Positions 1 to 5,139 of a stretch of 6,929 bases of DNA are shown one piece after another. The position numbers and the translations under genes are program-made. The notes under the pieces are model-generated. The model had not been told where the DNA came from, searched no databases, and worked only from the letters and a program-made list of their open reading frames with translations. Each line of letters begins with the position of its first letter. The first letter of the stretch is position 1. The stretch covers positions 1 through 6,929 of the forward strand of contig JAOAIA010000069.1 in assembly GCA_026414955.1 (NCBI GenBank). The letters are read 5' to 3'. Source of the DNA: Candidatus Bipolaricaulota bacterium (lineage in GTDB: Bacteria; Bipolaricaulota; Bipolaricaulia; RBG-16-55-9; DRXL01).

Positions 1-388
1 CTTCATGCGCACCCCGTTCGTGACTAACTGTACCGTCAGCGACGTTCCAAATACGAATAACACCGAATTCGTCTCCCGAAGCAAGCTTTGTGCCGTCGGG
101 AGAGAACGCCACAGCCGTGACCACACCCTCATGGCCACGCAAGACCCGCACCAGCGATCCGTCTATAGTACTGTAGAGAAAGATCTGCCCAAATCCCCCT
201 GGAGTCGCGATGAGCTTGCTGCCTGGTGCATACGCTAGACTATACCCACCCAGATACGTCTTCACCCAGACAGCATTCTCAAGCCAGACTCCCCCTTGGA
301 CGCTCTCTCGCGCGCTATACCCAATCGAGCCGAGACTACCCAACATGCACACAACCAGCCCCACACCAAGCCATACGCGCCCGCGCAT
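1..388 (-). CDS. Exported WD40-repeat protein, N-terminal part (runs off left edge)
   Basis: The minus strand is open from an ATG at 388 to the window edge, giving 129 residues. Residues 1-26 look like a signal peptide or membrane anchor: basic start (MRGR), hydrophobic core (VWLGVGLVVCMLG) and a possible cleavage site after YSA. Residues about 49-82 form a degenerate first beta-propeller blade. Residues 83-115 are a clear WD40 repeat with GH (85-86), FSPDG (95-99), LASG (102-105) and IW (113-114) in place of WD. A further repeat seems to start at GAH (126-128). WD40 propellers are binding scaffolds, and this one is probably outside the cytoplasm. The partner is unknown. ATG at 394 is also possible, but the AAGGAGG at 397-403 lies only 2 nt from it and 8 nt from the ATG at 388, so 388 is preferred. 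The gene diverges from the dienoyl-CoA reductase gene. Confidence 0.85.
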   Translation of the reverse strand, partial: MRGRVWLGVGLVVCMLGSLGSIGYSARESVQGGVWLENAVWVKTYLGGYSLAYAPGSKLIATPGGFGQIFLYSTIDGSLVRVLRGHEGVVTAVAFSPDGTKLASGDEFGVIRIWNVADGTVSHERGAHE

Positions 389-396
389 CGTCATCG

Positions 397-403
397 CCTC
401 CTT
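397..403 (-). promoter_or_regulatory. Ribosome binding site deciding the WD40 protein start
   Basis: On the minus strand this reads AAGGAGG, a full anti-16S match. The spacing is 8 nt to the ATG at 388 and only 2 nt to the ATG at 394, which favours the downstream ATG. Confidence 0.7.
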
Positions 404-420
404 CAGCGTACCCTGTGGTT

Positions 421-449
421 TTGATCGCTCCAGCTCTGCTCGCTATTAT
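421..449 (+). promoter_or_regulatory. Sigma-70-like promoter for the dienoyl-CoA reductase/hydratase operon
   Basis: TTGATC (421-426) and TATTAT (444-449) are separated by 17 nt. The -10 matches the consensus at five of six positions and the -35 at four. Start near 456 would give a leader of about 29 nt containing the GGGAGG at 475-480. The promoter overlaps the divergent one almost completely, so RNA polymerase could occupy only one at a time. Confidence 0.6.
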
Positions 450-474
450 GATGTCAATCCAGCTCAAAAGTCAA
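445..474 (-). promoter_or_regulatory. Sigma-70-like promoter for the WD40 protein gene
   Basis: On the minus strand, TTGACT (474-469) and CATAAT (450-445) are separated by 18 nt. Each matches the consensus at five of six positions. Transcription would start near 438, giving a leader of about 50 nt before the ATG at 388. The -10 overlaps the -10 of the opposite promoter at 444-449. Confidence 0.6.
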
Positions 475-484
475 GGGAGGTCTA

Positions 485-1306
485 ATGCTGCCCAAAGATA
501 CTCTCAAAGATCGAGTCGCGATCATCACCGGCGGGGGGACAGGGCTTGGTAGAGCGATGGCTCTCGAATTCGTGCGCCTTGGCGCCAAGGTCGTCGTCGC
601 CAGTCGAAAGCTAGAAAATCTTCAACAGACCGTGCGCGAGATCGAAAAGCTCGGTGGGCGAGCGCTCGCCGTCCCCACCGATGTGCGCGAGCCAGCCCAA
701 GTCGAAAACTTAGTCGCTGTCGCGAAAGAACGTTTTGGCAAGATCGATATTTTAGTCAATAACGCTGCAGGGAACTTCATCTGCCGCGCTGAAGATCTCT
801 CGGTCAACGGCTGGCGCGCCGTCGTCGGCATTGTCTTAGACGGGACGTTCTACTGCTCGCGCGCCGTGGGCAAGGAGATGATCGCCCAAGGCACGGGAGG
901 CAATATCTTAAATATCATCGCGACGTATGCCTGGACCGGCGGCCCGGGCACGATTCACAGCGCGTGCGCCAAAGCCGGCGTCTTAGCGATGACCCAGACG
1001 CTCGCCGTCGAGTGGGCACAATACAAAATTCGTGTGAACGCGATTGCTCCCGGCCCCGTAGACACCGAAGGCGCGGCACAAGCCCTCTGGCCCTCTCCCG
1101 AAGCCAAAAAGCTCGTCGAGCAGACCGTGCCCTTGGGGAGATTTGGCCAGCCCATCGAGATCGCGCACGCCGCCGCGTATCTTGTCTCGGACTACGCGAG
1201 CTTCATCACCGGCGCGACCTTAGTCATAGACGGTGGCCAATGGCTCGGCCACGGACACTATCTAGGCACACTCGAACGCTTCACGTCTGAAAGGAGCAGA
1301 CCGTGA
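485..1306 (+). CDS. SDR-family oxidoreductase, 2,4-dienoyl-CoA reductase type
   Basis: This is a 273-residue short-chain dehydrogenase/reductase. The Rossmann dinucleotide-binding motif TGGGTGLG is at residues 15-22. NNAAGNF (92-98) is the form of the SDR NNAG motif typical of mitochondrial/peroxisomal-type 2,4-dienoyl-CoA reductases. There is no standard YxxxK: Tyr148 and Lys163 lie 15 residues apart, as in the Tyr/Lys pair I recall from human DECR1, and SACAKAG around Lys163 fits that subfamily. PGP (about 190) and IDGG near the C-terminus are also standard. The expected reaction is NADPH-dependent reduction of 2,4-dienoyl-CoA during breakdown of unsaturated fatty acids, in the cytoplasm. 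The ATG at 485 follows GGGAGG at 475-480. The stop overlaps the GTG of the enoyl-CoA hydratase gene, so the two are probably cotranslated. Family is firm; the exact substrate is inferred. Confidence 0.92.
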   Translation: MLPKDTLKDRVAIITGGGTGLGRAMALEFVRLGAKVVVASRKLENLQQTVREIEKLGGRALAVPTDVREPAQVENLVAVAKERFGKIDILVNNAAGNFICRAEDLSVNGWRAVVGIVLDGTFYCSRAVGKEMIAQGTGGNILNIIATYAWTGGPGTIHSACAKAGVLAMTQTLAVEWAQYKIRVNAIAPGPVDTEGAAQALWPSPEAKKLVEQTVPLGRFGQPIEIAHAAAYLVSDYASFITGATLVIDGGQWLGHGHYLGTLERFTSERSRP

Positions 1307-2097
1307 ACTATCAAGCAATTCGCTACGAAGTCGCTGACGGCGTTGCCACGATCACCCTCAATCGCCCCGAAGTGCTGAACGCCGCGAACATCCAGATGGT
1401 GAGAGAGCTGCACAGCGCGATAGACGCTGTGCGCACCGACGCGGGCGTGCGCGCTGCGATACTGACAGGGTCCGAGCGAGCTTTTTGCGCCGGAGCTGAT
1501 CTTGCCGGCATGGGCGAGGGCTTCGATCTCACCAATCCCATAGATGTGCGGCGCTGGCTCGTTGAGTTCTTCAACCCCCTGATCCTCAAAATCTTCGAGA
1601 TGGAGAAGCCGTGGATCGCCGCGGTCAACGGCGTCGCCGCCGGAGGAGGCTGTCAGCTGGCGCTGGCGTGTGATCTCGTCGTAATCGCCGAGGACGCGTA
1701 TTTCTGTGAAATCTTCGCGCAACGTGGGCTTATCGTGGACTTAGGCGGGCTGTTCTTGCTCCCTAGACTTGTTGGATTGCACAAAGCGAAAGAGCTAGCG
1801 TTCTTCGCGGAGAAGATCTACGGCCCTCAAGCCGTCGAGCTGGGACTCGCAAACAAATGCGTCCCTAGGGATGATGTGCTGAGCGCAGCTCGCGACTGGG
1901 CCAAGCGATTAGCTCAAGGCCCAACTCTTGCGTTGGGGCTGATGAAGCTGGGCATGAATCGCGGGTTACACATGACGCTTCACGACGTGATGAACTACGA
2001 AGCGAGCGCCCAAGCGTTAGCACTCCAGACCCACGATGTGCGAGAGGGCCTACGAGCGTTTGTCGAGAAGCGCGCTCCGAAGTTTCAGGGCCGGTAG
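1303..2097 (+). CDS. Enoyl-CoA hydratase/isomerase family protein, PaaG-like active site
   Basis: This is a 264-residue crotonase-fold protein of normal family length. CAGADL (62-67) and the glycine-rich GVAAGGGCQLALACD (110-124) supply the oxyanion-hole and CoA-binding parts. The first catalytic Glu of true hydratases (in GGGCEL) is Gln118 here. The second region reads GLIVDLGG (142-149), placing Asp146 where PaaG and related isomerases have their catalytic Asp, followed by LPRLVG. This favours isomerisation of a double bond or epoxide-like acyl-CoA over simple hydration. Partner activity with the dienoyl-CoA reductase directly upstream would make sense in unsaturated fatty-acid or aromatic-acid breakdown. 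Start is GTG at 1303, with AAGGAG at 1291-1296 and a 4-nt overlap (GTGA) with the upstream stop. The last 13 nt overlap the convergent methyltransferase gene. Confidence 0.9.
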   Translation: MNYQAIRYEVADGVATITLNRPEVLNAANIQMVRELHSAIDAVRTDAGVRAAILTGSERAFCAGADLAGMGEGFDLTNPIDVRRWLVEFFNPLILKIFEMEKPWIAAVNGVAAGGGCQLALACDLVVIAEDAYFCEIFAQRGLIVDLGGLFLLPRLVGLHKAKELAFFAEKIYGPQAVELGLANKCVPRDDVLSAARDWAKRLAQGPTLALGLMKLGMNRGLHMTLHDVMNYEASAQALALQTHDVREGLRAFVEKRAPKFQGR

Positions 2098-2615
2098 CTC
2101 TCCAGCAACTTATACGCGACGACGGCTGCCGCTGCAGCGACCGTGAGCGAGCGCGTCACCCCAAGCATTGGAAGCTCGACGATCACGTCGGCACGCTCCA
2201 AGACTTTTTGAGAGATGCCAAGCGTCTCGTGCCCCACGATCAGAGCTGCCGGAAGCTGAGCGCGTAGCTCAGCATATGAGACGCTTTGGGGATGCTGCTC
2301 CACAGCAATAATCGTCTTCCCTTGCGTTTTGAGTTCCCCGATCAGTTCAAGAATATTATCACGATACTCCCACGGCACCCATTGCTCGGTGCCCACGGCG
2401 GCTTTATGAATTCTTGGGTTGGGCGGCGTGGGCGTTTGCCCGCAGAGATAAATTTTTTCAGCTGCGACAGCGTCGGCGACGCGAAAGAGTGCCCCAACGT
2501 TAAACGTATCTTGCACGTCGTCGAGCACGAAGGCGATGGGCTGGCGCGGCATAGACGCGATCTCTTCAGGGGTAGGAGTCCTCTTGCGCAGCTCGCGCGG
2601 AAAGAGTTTTTTCAT
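2085..2615 (-). CDS. SpoU/TrmH-family RNA 2'-O-methyltransferase
   Basis: This is a single-domain SPOUT protein of 176 residues. Members transfer methyl from S-adenosylmethionine to a ribose 2'-OH in tRNA or rRNA using a trefoil-knot fold. Motif 1 is NVGALFR (39-45), carrying the Asn and Arg expected at the active site. Motif 2 is IVGHETLGIS (126-135), where most relatives have GNE or GPE. Motif 3 is ELPMLGVTRSLTVAAAAAV (147-165), where most have SLNV. There is no N-terminal substrate-binding domain, so the RNA target cannot be named. The ATG at 2615 comes 2 nt after the upstream stop (TAGCGATG) and gives the N-terminus expected for the family. ATG at 2630 would add five residues and overlap the upstream gene. 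Neither has a clear Shine-Dalgarno, so translation is probably coupled. Last gene of the minus-strand operon. Confidence 0.85.
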   Translation of the reverse strand: MKKLFPRELRKRTPTPEEIASMPRQPIAFVLDDVQDTFNVGALFRVADAVAAEKIYLCGQTPTPPNPRIHKAAVGTEQWVPWEYRDNILELIGELKTQGKTIIAVEQHPQSVSYAELRAQLPAALIVGHETLGISQKVLERADVIVELPMLGVTRSLTVAAAAAVVAYKLLESYRP

Positions 2616-2617
2616 CG

Positions 2618-3361
2618 CTAGACCAGCCATTCGTCAGATTGCCAGACAACGCCCTGTGATTCAGCCAATCTTTGAATTTCTGCCCACAAGTCCTCGACAG
2701 CGCGATAGACTTCGTTCACATTGCTCGGCTTAAAGCCCGCCAGCACAGGAAGCTGAGACTCAAAGTTCTTCGGCAGAATCGAGAAGCGTCGTACTTCGTC
2801 CCACACCGTGCCGCCGGTCGTGAAGTATTTTCGATTCGCAAGCCCAAGCCAGAGCATCGAGAACCAGAGAAAGCGCCCGGCAAACCAGCGCAAGCTCTCT
2901 TCTCTGCGTTGCTCCCACGCACCGCGAATCTTCTGCACTAACTCATAGAGATCTTCGGCGATGAGCTGCGCTTGCGCTGTGCGAAAATCTTCGTCTTTGA
3001 GGCTCTCCGTCGCCCGGCGCGCCTGGGCGAAGAAATCCTCCCGCTCAAAGAGCACCATCTGCTGACGGTACTGCGCTGCCCAGATGGGCCAGTCTATGTC
3101 TACGCTCGCTGCACGGCGCAGATAGTGCTCAGCTTGCTCGTAATTGATCTCGATCTTCGTGCCCGATGCGTGCACGTACTCGACGTCGTGTTCAGCGATA
3201 GAAGCATCCGTGATGACTCTCAGCTCGATATCGCTGTGAGAAGTATCAGCCTTGCGAGCGACTGAGCCGTAAAGCGCAATGCCCAGCACGGCGTCGCCGT
3301 ATTTTTGCAGAATGCGCTGCGCGAGCTCGCGAGCCAGAGCGAGGCGATCCCCATGCGTCAT
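2618..3361 (-). CDS. Kanamycin nucleotidyltransferase-like protein (ANT(4')-type fold)
   Basis: This 247-residue protein resembles staphylococcal kanamycin nucleotidyltransferase along its whole length, judged from memory of that sequence. The start (MTHGDRLALARELAQRI), the nucleotidyltransferase motif YGSVARKADTSHSDIEL (31-47: Gly32-Ser33, then Asp44 and Glu46), Glu71 in KIEIN and Glu140 in LIAEDLYEL match the GS, D50/E52, E76 and E145 positions of the resistance enzyme. DWPIW (90-94) and YFTTGGTVWDE correspond to later conserved blocks. If active it would transfer a nucleotide from ATP to a hydroxyl group. Whether that is on an aminoglycoside or another small molecule cannot be told. Its ATG overlaps the acyl-CoA dehydrogenase stop (ATGA, 3358-3361) and no strong Shine-Dalgarno is visible, so translation is probably coupled. 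It sits in an operon with metabolic genes and has no mobile-element signs nearby. Confidence 0.85.
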   Translation of the reverse strand: MTHGDRLALARELAQRILQKYGDAVLGIALYGSVARKADTSHSDIELRVITDASIAEHDVEYVHASGTKIEINYEQAEHYLRRAASVDIDWPIWAAQYRQQMVLFEREDFFAQARRATESLKDEDFRTAQAQLIAEDLYELVQKIRGAWEQRREESLRWFAGRFLWFSMLWLGLANRKYFTTGGTVWDEVRRFSILPKNFESQLPVLAGFKPSNVNEVYRAVEDLWAEIQRLAESQGVVWQSDEWLV

Positions 3362-4206
3362 GTAAGCTTGCTTCGCAACACCGCCGCAGTAAAGCTTGCT
3401 AGATCACGAAAGAGCTCTTCGACTTGAGCTTCTTTCTCTACGGTAGCGAGCTTCAAGTGCGCTTCAATACGCGCTTCCATCTCACGCAGGGCTTTGGGTT
3501 CAGCCCACGGCTCTAAATACTTCAAGAGCAGTCTATGCGCGCCCTTGCGCTCCATCACTTCAAGCCCATCTAACATTTGGCGATGCGGCGTCCCCTCCCA
3601 GATCGCTAAGATCATCGCTTCGCGCAGCCAGCGATCCATCCCAAACTCGGCCAACGTCCCGACGCCTCCATAGACTTCCATGCCCCACTTCGCCGTCTGC
3701 GCCGCGAGCTCTGCTGTCCAATATTTCGCTAAGTGCGCCACTAACCGAAAGAGATGATACTGCTCTGAATACGGCGGCATCTGACGCCAGACTTTATCTA
3801 ATAGAGTCACGGCCTCCCACGCGAGCGCAAACGCGCTCTCCAACTGAGCAATACGATCTTCAAATTGCTTGCGCAAGAGCGGGTGTTCGAGAATGGGCTT
3901 GCCGAACGCCGTGCGCTCCTGAGCAAAACCCAACGCATCCGCGAGCACGCGCTGCGTCACGGCGACGCTGCCCATGCTGTTCGCTACCCGCGAGAGATTC
4001 AAGACTTCTAAGATGAGATAGACGCCCCACTCCAGCCTGCCCAGCAGATACGCTTCGCTGTTGTTCAGTTCGACTTCACCGGTGGGGACAGAGCGCGTGG
4101 CGATCTTGTCTTTCAGTCTTCTAATCGTGTAGTTCAGGCTCCCATCGTGACGATACTTCGGCAGCAGAAAGAGCGCCAGCCCGCGCACGGTCTTCGGCGC
4201 CCCCTC
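3358..4206 (-). CDS. Acyl-CoA dehydrogenase, AidB-like: C-terminal part, in the shifted frame
   Basis: These 282 residues continue the acyl-CoA dehydrogenase begun at 4810, but in the +1 frame. Numbered in the joined 483-residue protein, they start at Glu202 (EGAPKTVRGLALFLLPK, the middle beta-barrel domain), pass through RRLKDKIATRS (the substrate-side block found in AidB-like proteins) and end with the C-terminal helical domain. ERTAFGKPI (298-306) and YGG (380-382) are FAD-contact motifs. WEGTP (404-408) puts Glu405 at the position of the usual catalytic base. Nothing else is disrupted up to the stop at 3358. The open frame extends upstream to an ATG at 4335, but that extension only shadows the N-terminal frame and is not protein-like. 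The stop overlaps the nucleotidyltransferase ATG by 4 nt. Without a frameshift or internal start this part would not be made. Confidence 0.85.
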   Translation of the reverse strand, partial: EGAPKTVRGLALFLLPKYRHDGSLNYTIRRLKDKIATRSVPTGEVELNNSEAYLLGRLEWGVYLILEVLNLSRVANSMGSVAVTQRVLADALGFAQERTAFGKPILEHPLLRKQFEDRIAQLESAFALAWEAVTLLDKVWRQMPPYSEQYHLFRLVAHLAKYWTAELAAQTAKWGMEVYGGVGTLAEFGMDRWLREAMILAIWEGTPHRQMLDGLEVMERKGAHRLLLKYLEPWAEPKALREMEARIEAHLKLATVEKEAQVEELFRDLASFTAAVLRSKLT

Positions 4207-4218
4207 AGGGACGCGCCG
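4195..4218 (-). other. +1 frameshift site inside a GC-rich hairpin
   Basis: On the minus strand the codons read CGT CCC TGA. Skipping one base (CCC slipping to CCT, then GAG) restores the acyl-CoA dehydrogenase frame and gives Arg-Pro-Glu-Gly, as expected for the family. The stop is flanked by an outer perfect 6-bp stem (CGGCGC 4218-4213 with GCGCCG 4200-4195) and inner CCC (4210-4208) with GGG (4204-4202), leaving TGA as the loop. The site may be a real indel, a compression-type sequencing error or a recoding site like the CUU-UGA of prfB. No Shine-Dalgarno-like stimulator is visible upstream. Confidence 0.75.
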
Positions 4219-4810
4219 CGACGACGGCCAAGTCTGCCCCAGCGTTGCTCGCAAAATACTTTTCGCCTGTGAGCAACCAATGGTCTCCCGAAGGCCTGGC
4301 AATAGTCTCGACGGCTGCGCCCAAATCTGAGCCACCCTTCGCTTCGGTCATCCACGTCGCACCCTGCCAGACAGTCTCGTCTCGCTTGAGCAGCTCCGGC
4401 AGAAAGCGCGCTTTCACGCTCTCAGTCCCGTATTTCTCCAACGGCACCGCCGTCGAGAGCGAGACCGTGTACGGACAATACAGCCCCGGATCGTAAAACG
4501 ACGTGACGTAGCCCAACAGATACGATGAGATCAAAGATTGCTCTTCAAAAGCGCGCCAGACGATCCCCGTCTGATAGCCATGCCGGAGCAGCGTCCAATA
4601 CTCTGGGGGAAAGAGAATCTCATCTATGCGTCTGCCAAAGCGATCGAACATTCTCAGCCACGGTGTGCCCGCGCGATCTACGATCTCGGATATAGCTTTG
4701 CCCTCGCGCTCCCAATATGACTCGTACGCTCTCAGGGTCTGCTCGCACGCGACGGTGCCGAGCTTTTGTTTTAAGAACGAAACGGGGGAGCAAAGTTCTT
4801 CCCAGCTCAT
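4205..4810 (-). CDS. Acyl-CoA dehydrogenase, AidB-like: N-terminal part, ends at an early TGA
   Basis: These 201 residues form the N-terminal helical domain and the start of the beta domain of an acyl-CoA dehydrogenase of the AidB subgroup. ATWMTEAKGGSDL (151-163) is the flavin/substrate motif in its AidB-like form, followed by LTGEKYFASNAGADLAVVAARP (180-201). The frame then meets TGA (4207-4205), while the family sequence continues seamlessly (EGAPKTVRGL) one base on. The intact protein would be an FAD enzyme or FAD-binding protein of 483 residues, somewhat shorter than E. coli AidB. True acyl-CoA dehydrogenases oxidise acyl-CoA to enoyl-CoA, while AidB itself belongs to the alkylation response, so the role here is open. 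ATG at 4810 follows AAAGGAG with a 5-nt gap. An upstream in-frame ATG at 4861 lacks such a site and adds 17 residues without family resemblance. First gene of the minus-strand operon. Confidence 0.85.
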   Translation of the reverse strand: MSWEELCSPVSFLKQKLGTVACEQTLRAYESYWEREGKAISEIVDRAGTPWLRMFDRFGRRIDEILFPPEYWTLLRHGYQTGIVWRAFEEQSLISSYLLGYVTSFYDPGLYCPYTVSLSTAVPLEKYGTESVKARFLPELLKRDETVWQGATWMTEAKGGSDLGAAVETIARPSGDHWLLTGEKYFASNAGADLAVVAARP

Positions 4811-4815
4811 AGAGG

Positions 4816-4822
4816 CTCCTTT
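4816..4822 (-). promoter_or_regulatory. Ribosome binding site deciding the acyl-CoA dehydrogenase start
   Basis: On the minus strand this reads AAAGGAG and is followed by CCTCT and the ATG at 4810. It supports 4810 over the in-frame ATG at 4861. Confidence 0.7.
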
Positions 4823-4862
4823 CACACCAAAAAGCTTACGATACCAGCGTCTTAGATTCAAC

Positions 4863-4892
4863 TTGACATCGGCGATTGTCCTACTCTGTCAA
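4863..4892. repeat. Inverted repeat TTGACA / TGTCAA in the vapBC upstream region
   Basis: TTGACA (4863-4868) and TGTCAA (4887-4892) are a perfect 6-bp inverted pair with 18 nt between them. Each arm equals a consensus -35 box, pointing right and left respectively, but neither has a good -10 at 16-18 nt. It may be an operator rather than a promoter pair, or chance. Confidence 0.35.
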
Positions 4893-4905
4893 TATGGTGT
4901 ACAAT
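4876..4905 (+). promoter_or_regulatory. Probable promoter of the vapBC operon
   Basis: TTGTCC (4876-4881) and TACAAT (4900-4905) are separated by 18 nt. The -10 matches the consensus at five of six positions. Start near 4912 would leave a leader of about 20 nt that contains GGAGG (4919-4923) before the vapB ATG. The promoter lies within an ATTGT (4875-4879) / ACAAT (4901-4905) inverted pair, so a weak minus-strand promoter (TTGTAC, 18 nt, GACAAT) reads back toward the acyl-CoA dehydrogenase gene. No better promoter for that gene was found. Confidence 0.5.
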
Positions 4906-4915
4906 GAAAACACCA
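4895..4915. promoter_or_regulatory. Candidate VapB/VapBC operator (inverted repeat)
   Basis: TGGTGT (4895-4900) and ACACCA (4910-4915) are a perfect 6-bp inverted pair separated by 9 nt and covering the -10 and start region of the proposed vapBC promoter. Ribbon-helix-helix VapB antitoxins are known to repress their own operons by binding such palindromes. The position fits, but binding is inferred. Confidence 0.45.
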
Positions 4916-4932
4916 AACGGAGGTGCTTAGAT

Positions 4933-5139
4933 ATGACACGCATGACGGTGACGCTGGATGAGGAATTGCTGGAGGAGGCACGTCGGCTGAGCGGAGCGAA
5001 AACCAAGCGAGAGGCCCTCGAGATTGCCTTGCGCCAGCTCGTCCGTCGCTTACGCCGACAGGAGATCATCGCGCATGCAGGCGCTATTGAGCTGAGCCTA
5101 TCCCAAGAAGAGCTTCAACGCTCGCGCGAGGAGCGCTGA
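4933..5139 (+). CDS. vapB: VapB-type antitoxin, ribbon-helix-helix DNA-binding
   Basis: This is a 68-residue protein. MTVTLDEELLEEARRLSGAK (4-23) has the pattern of the N-terminal beta strand and first helix of VapB ribbon-helix-helix antitoxins, followed by TKREALEIALRQLVRRLRR (24-42) as the second helix. The acidic, polar C-terminal tail (about 43-68) would normally wrap around and block the VapC toxin. It also should bind DNA as a dimer and repress its own operon. The ATG at 4933 has GGAGG at 4919-4923. The longer open frame from 4876 would begin inside the promoter and is rejected. Its stop shares 1 nt with the vapC start (TGATG), the usual coupled arrangement. The antitoxin is intact although its toxin gene carries a nonsense codon. 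Confidence 0.88.
   Translation: MTRMTVTLDEELLEEARRLSGAKTKREALEIALRQLVRRLRRQEIIAHAGAIELSLSQEELQRSREER

Noticed and set aside
176..214. Apparent frameshift in the WD40 gene around the five-C run
   Set aside because: Recounting the C-run (five bases) shows the signal-peptide region and WD40 repeat are in one continuous frame.
1258..1722. Minus-strand open frame of 154 codons opposite the SDR and hydratase genes
   Set aside because: It lies fully antisense to strongly supported genes, and its translation shows no recognisable motif.
4204..4207. Selenocysteine at the TGA in the acyl-CoA dehydrogenase gene
   Set aside because: Reading through the TGA in the same frame gives no family sequence. 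Only the +1 frame continues the protein.
4863..4868. TTGACA as the -35 box of the vapBC promoter
   Set aside because: No -10-like hexamer lies 16-18 nt downstream. TTGTCC-18-TACAAT is the better pair.
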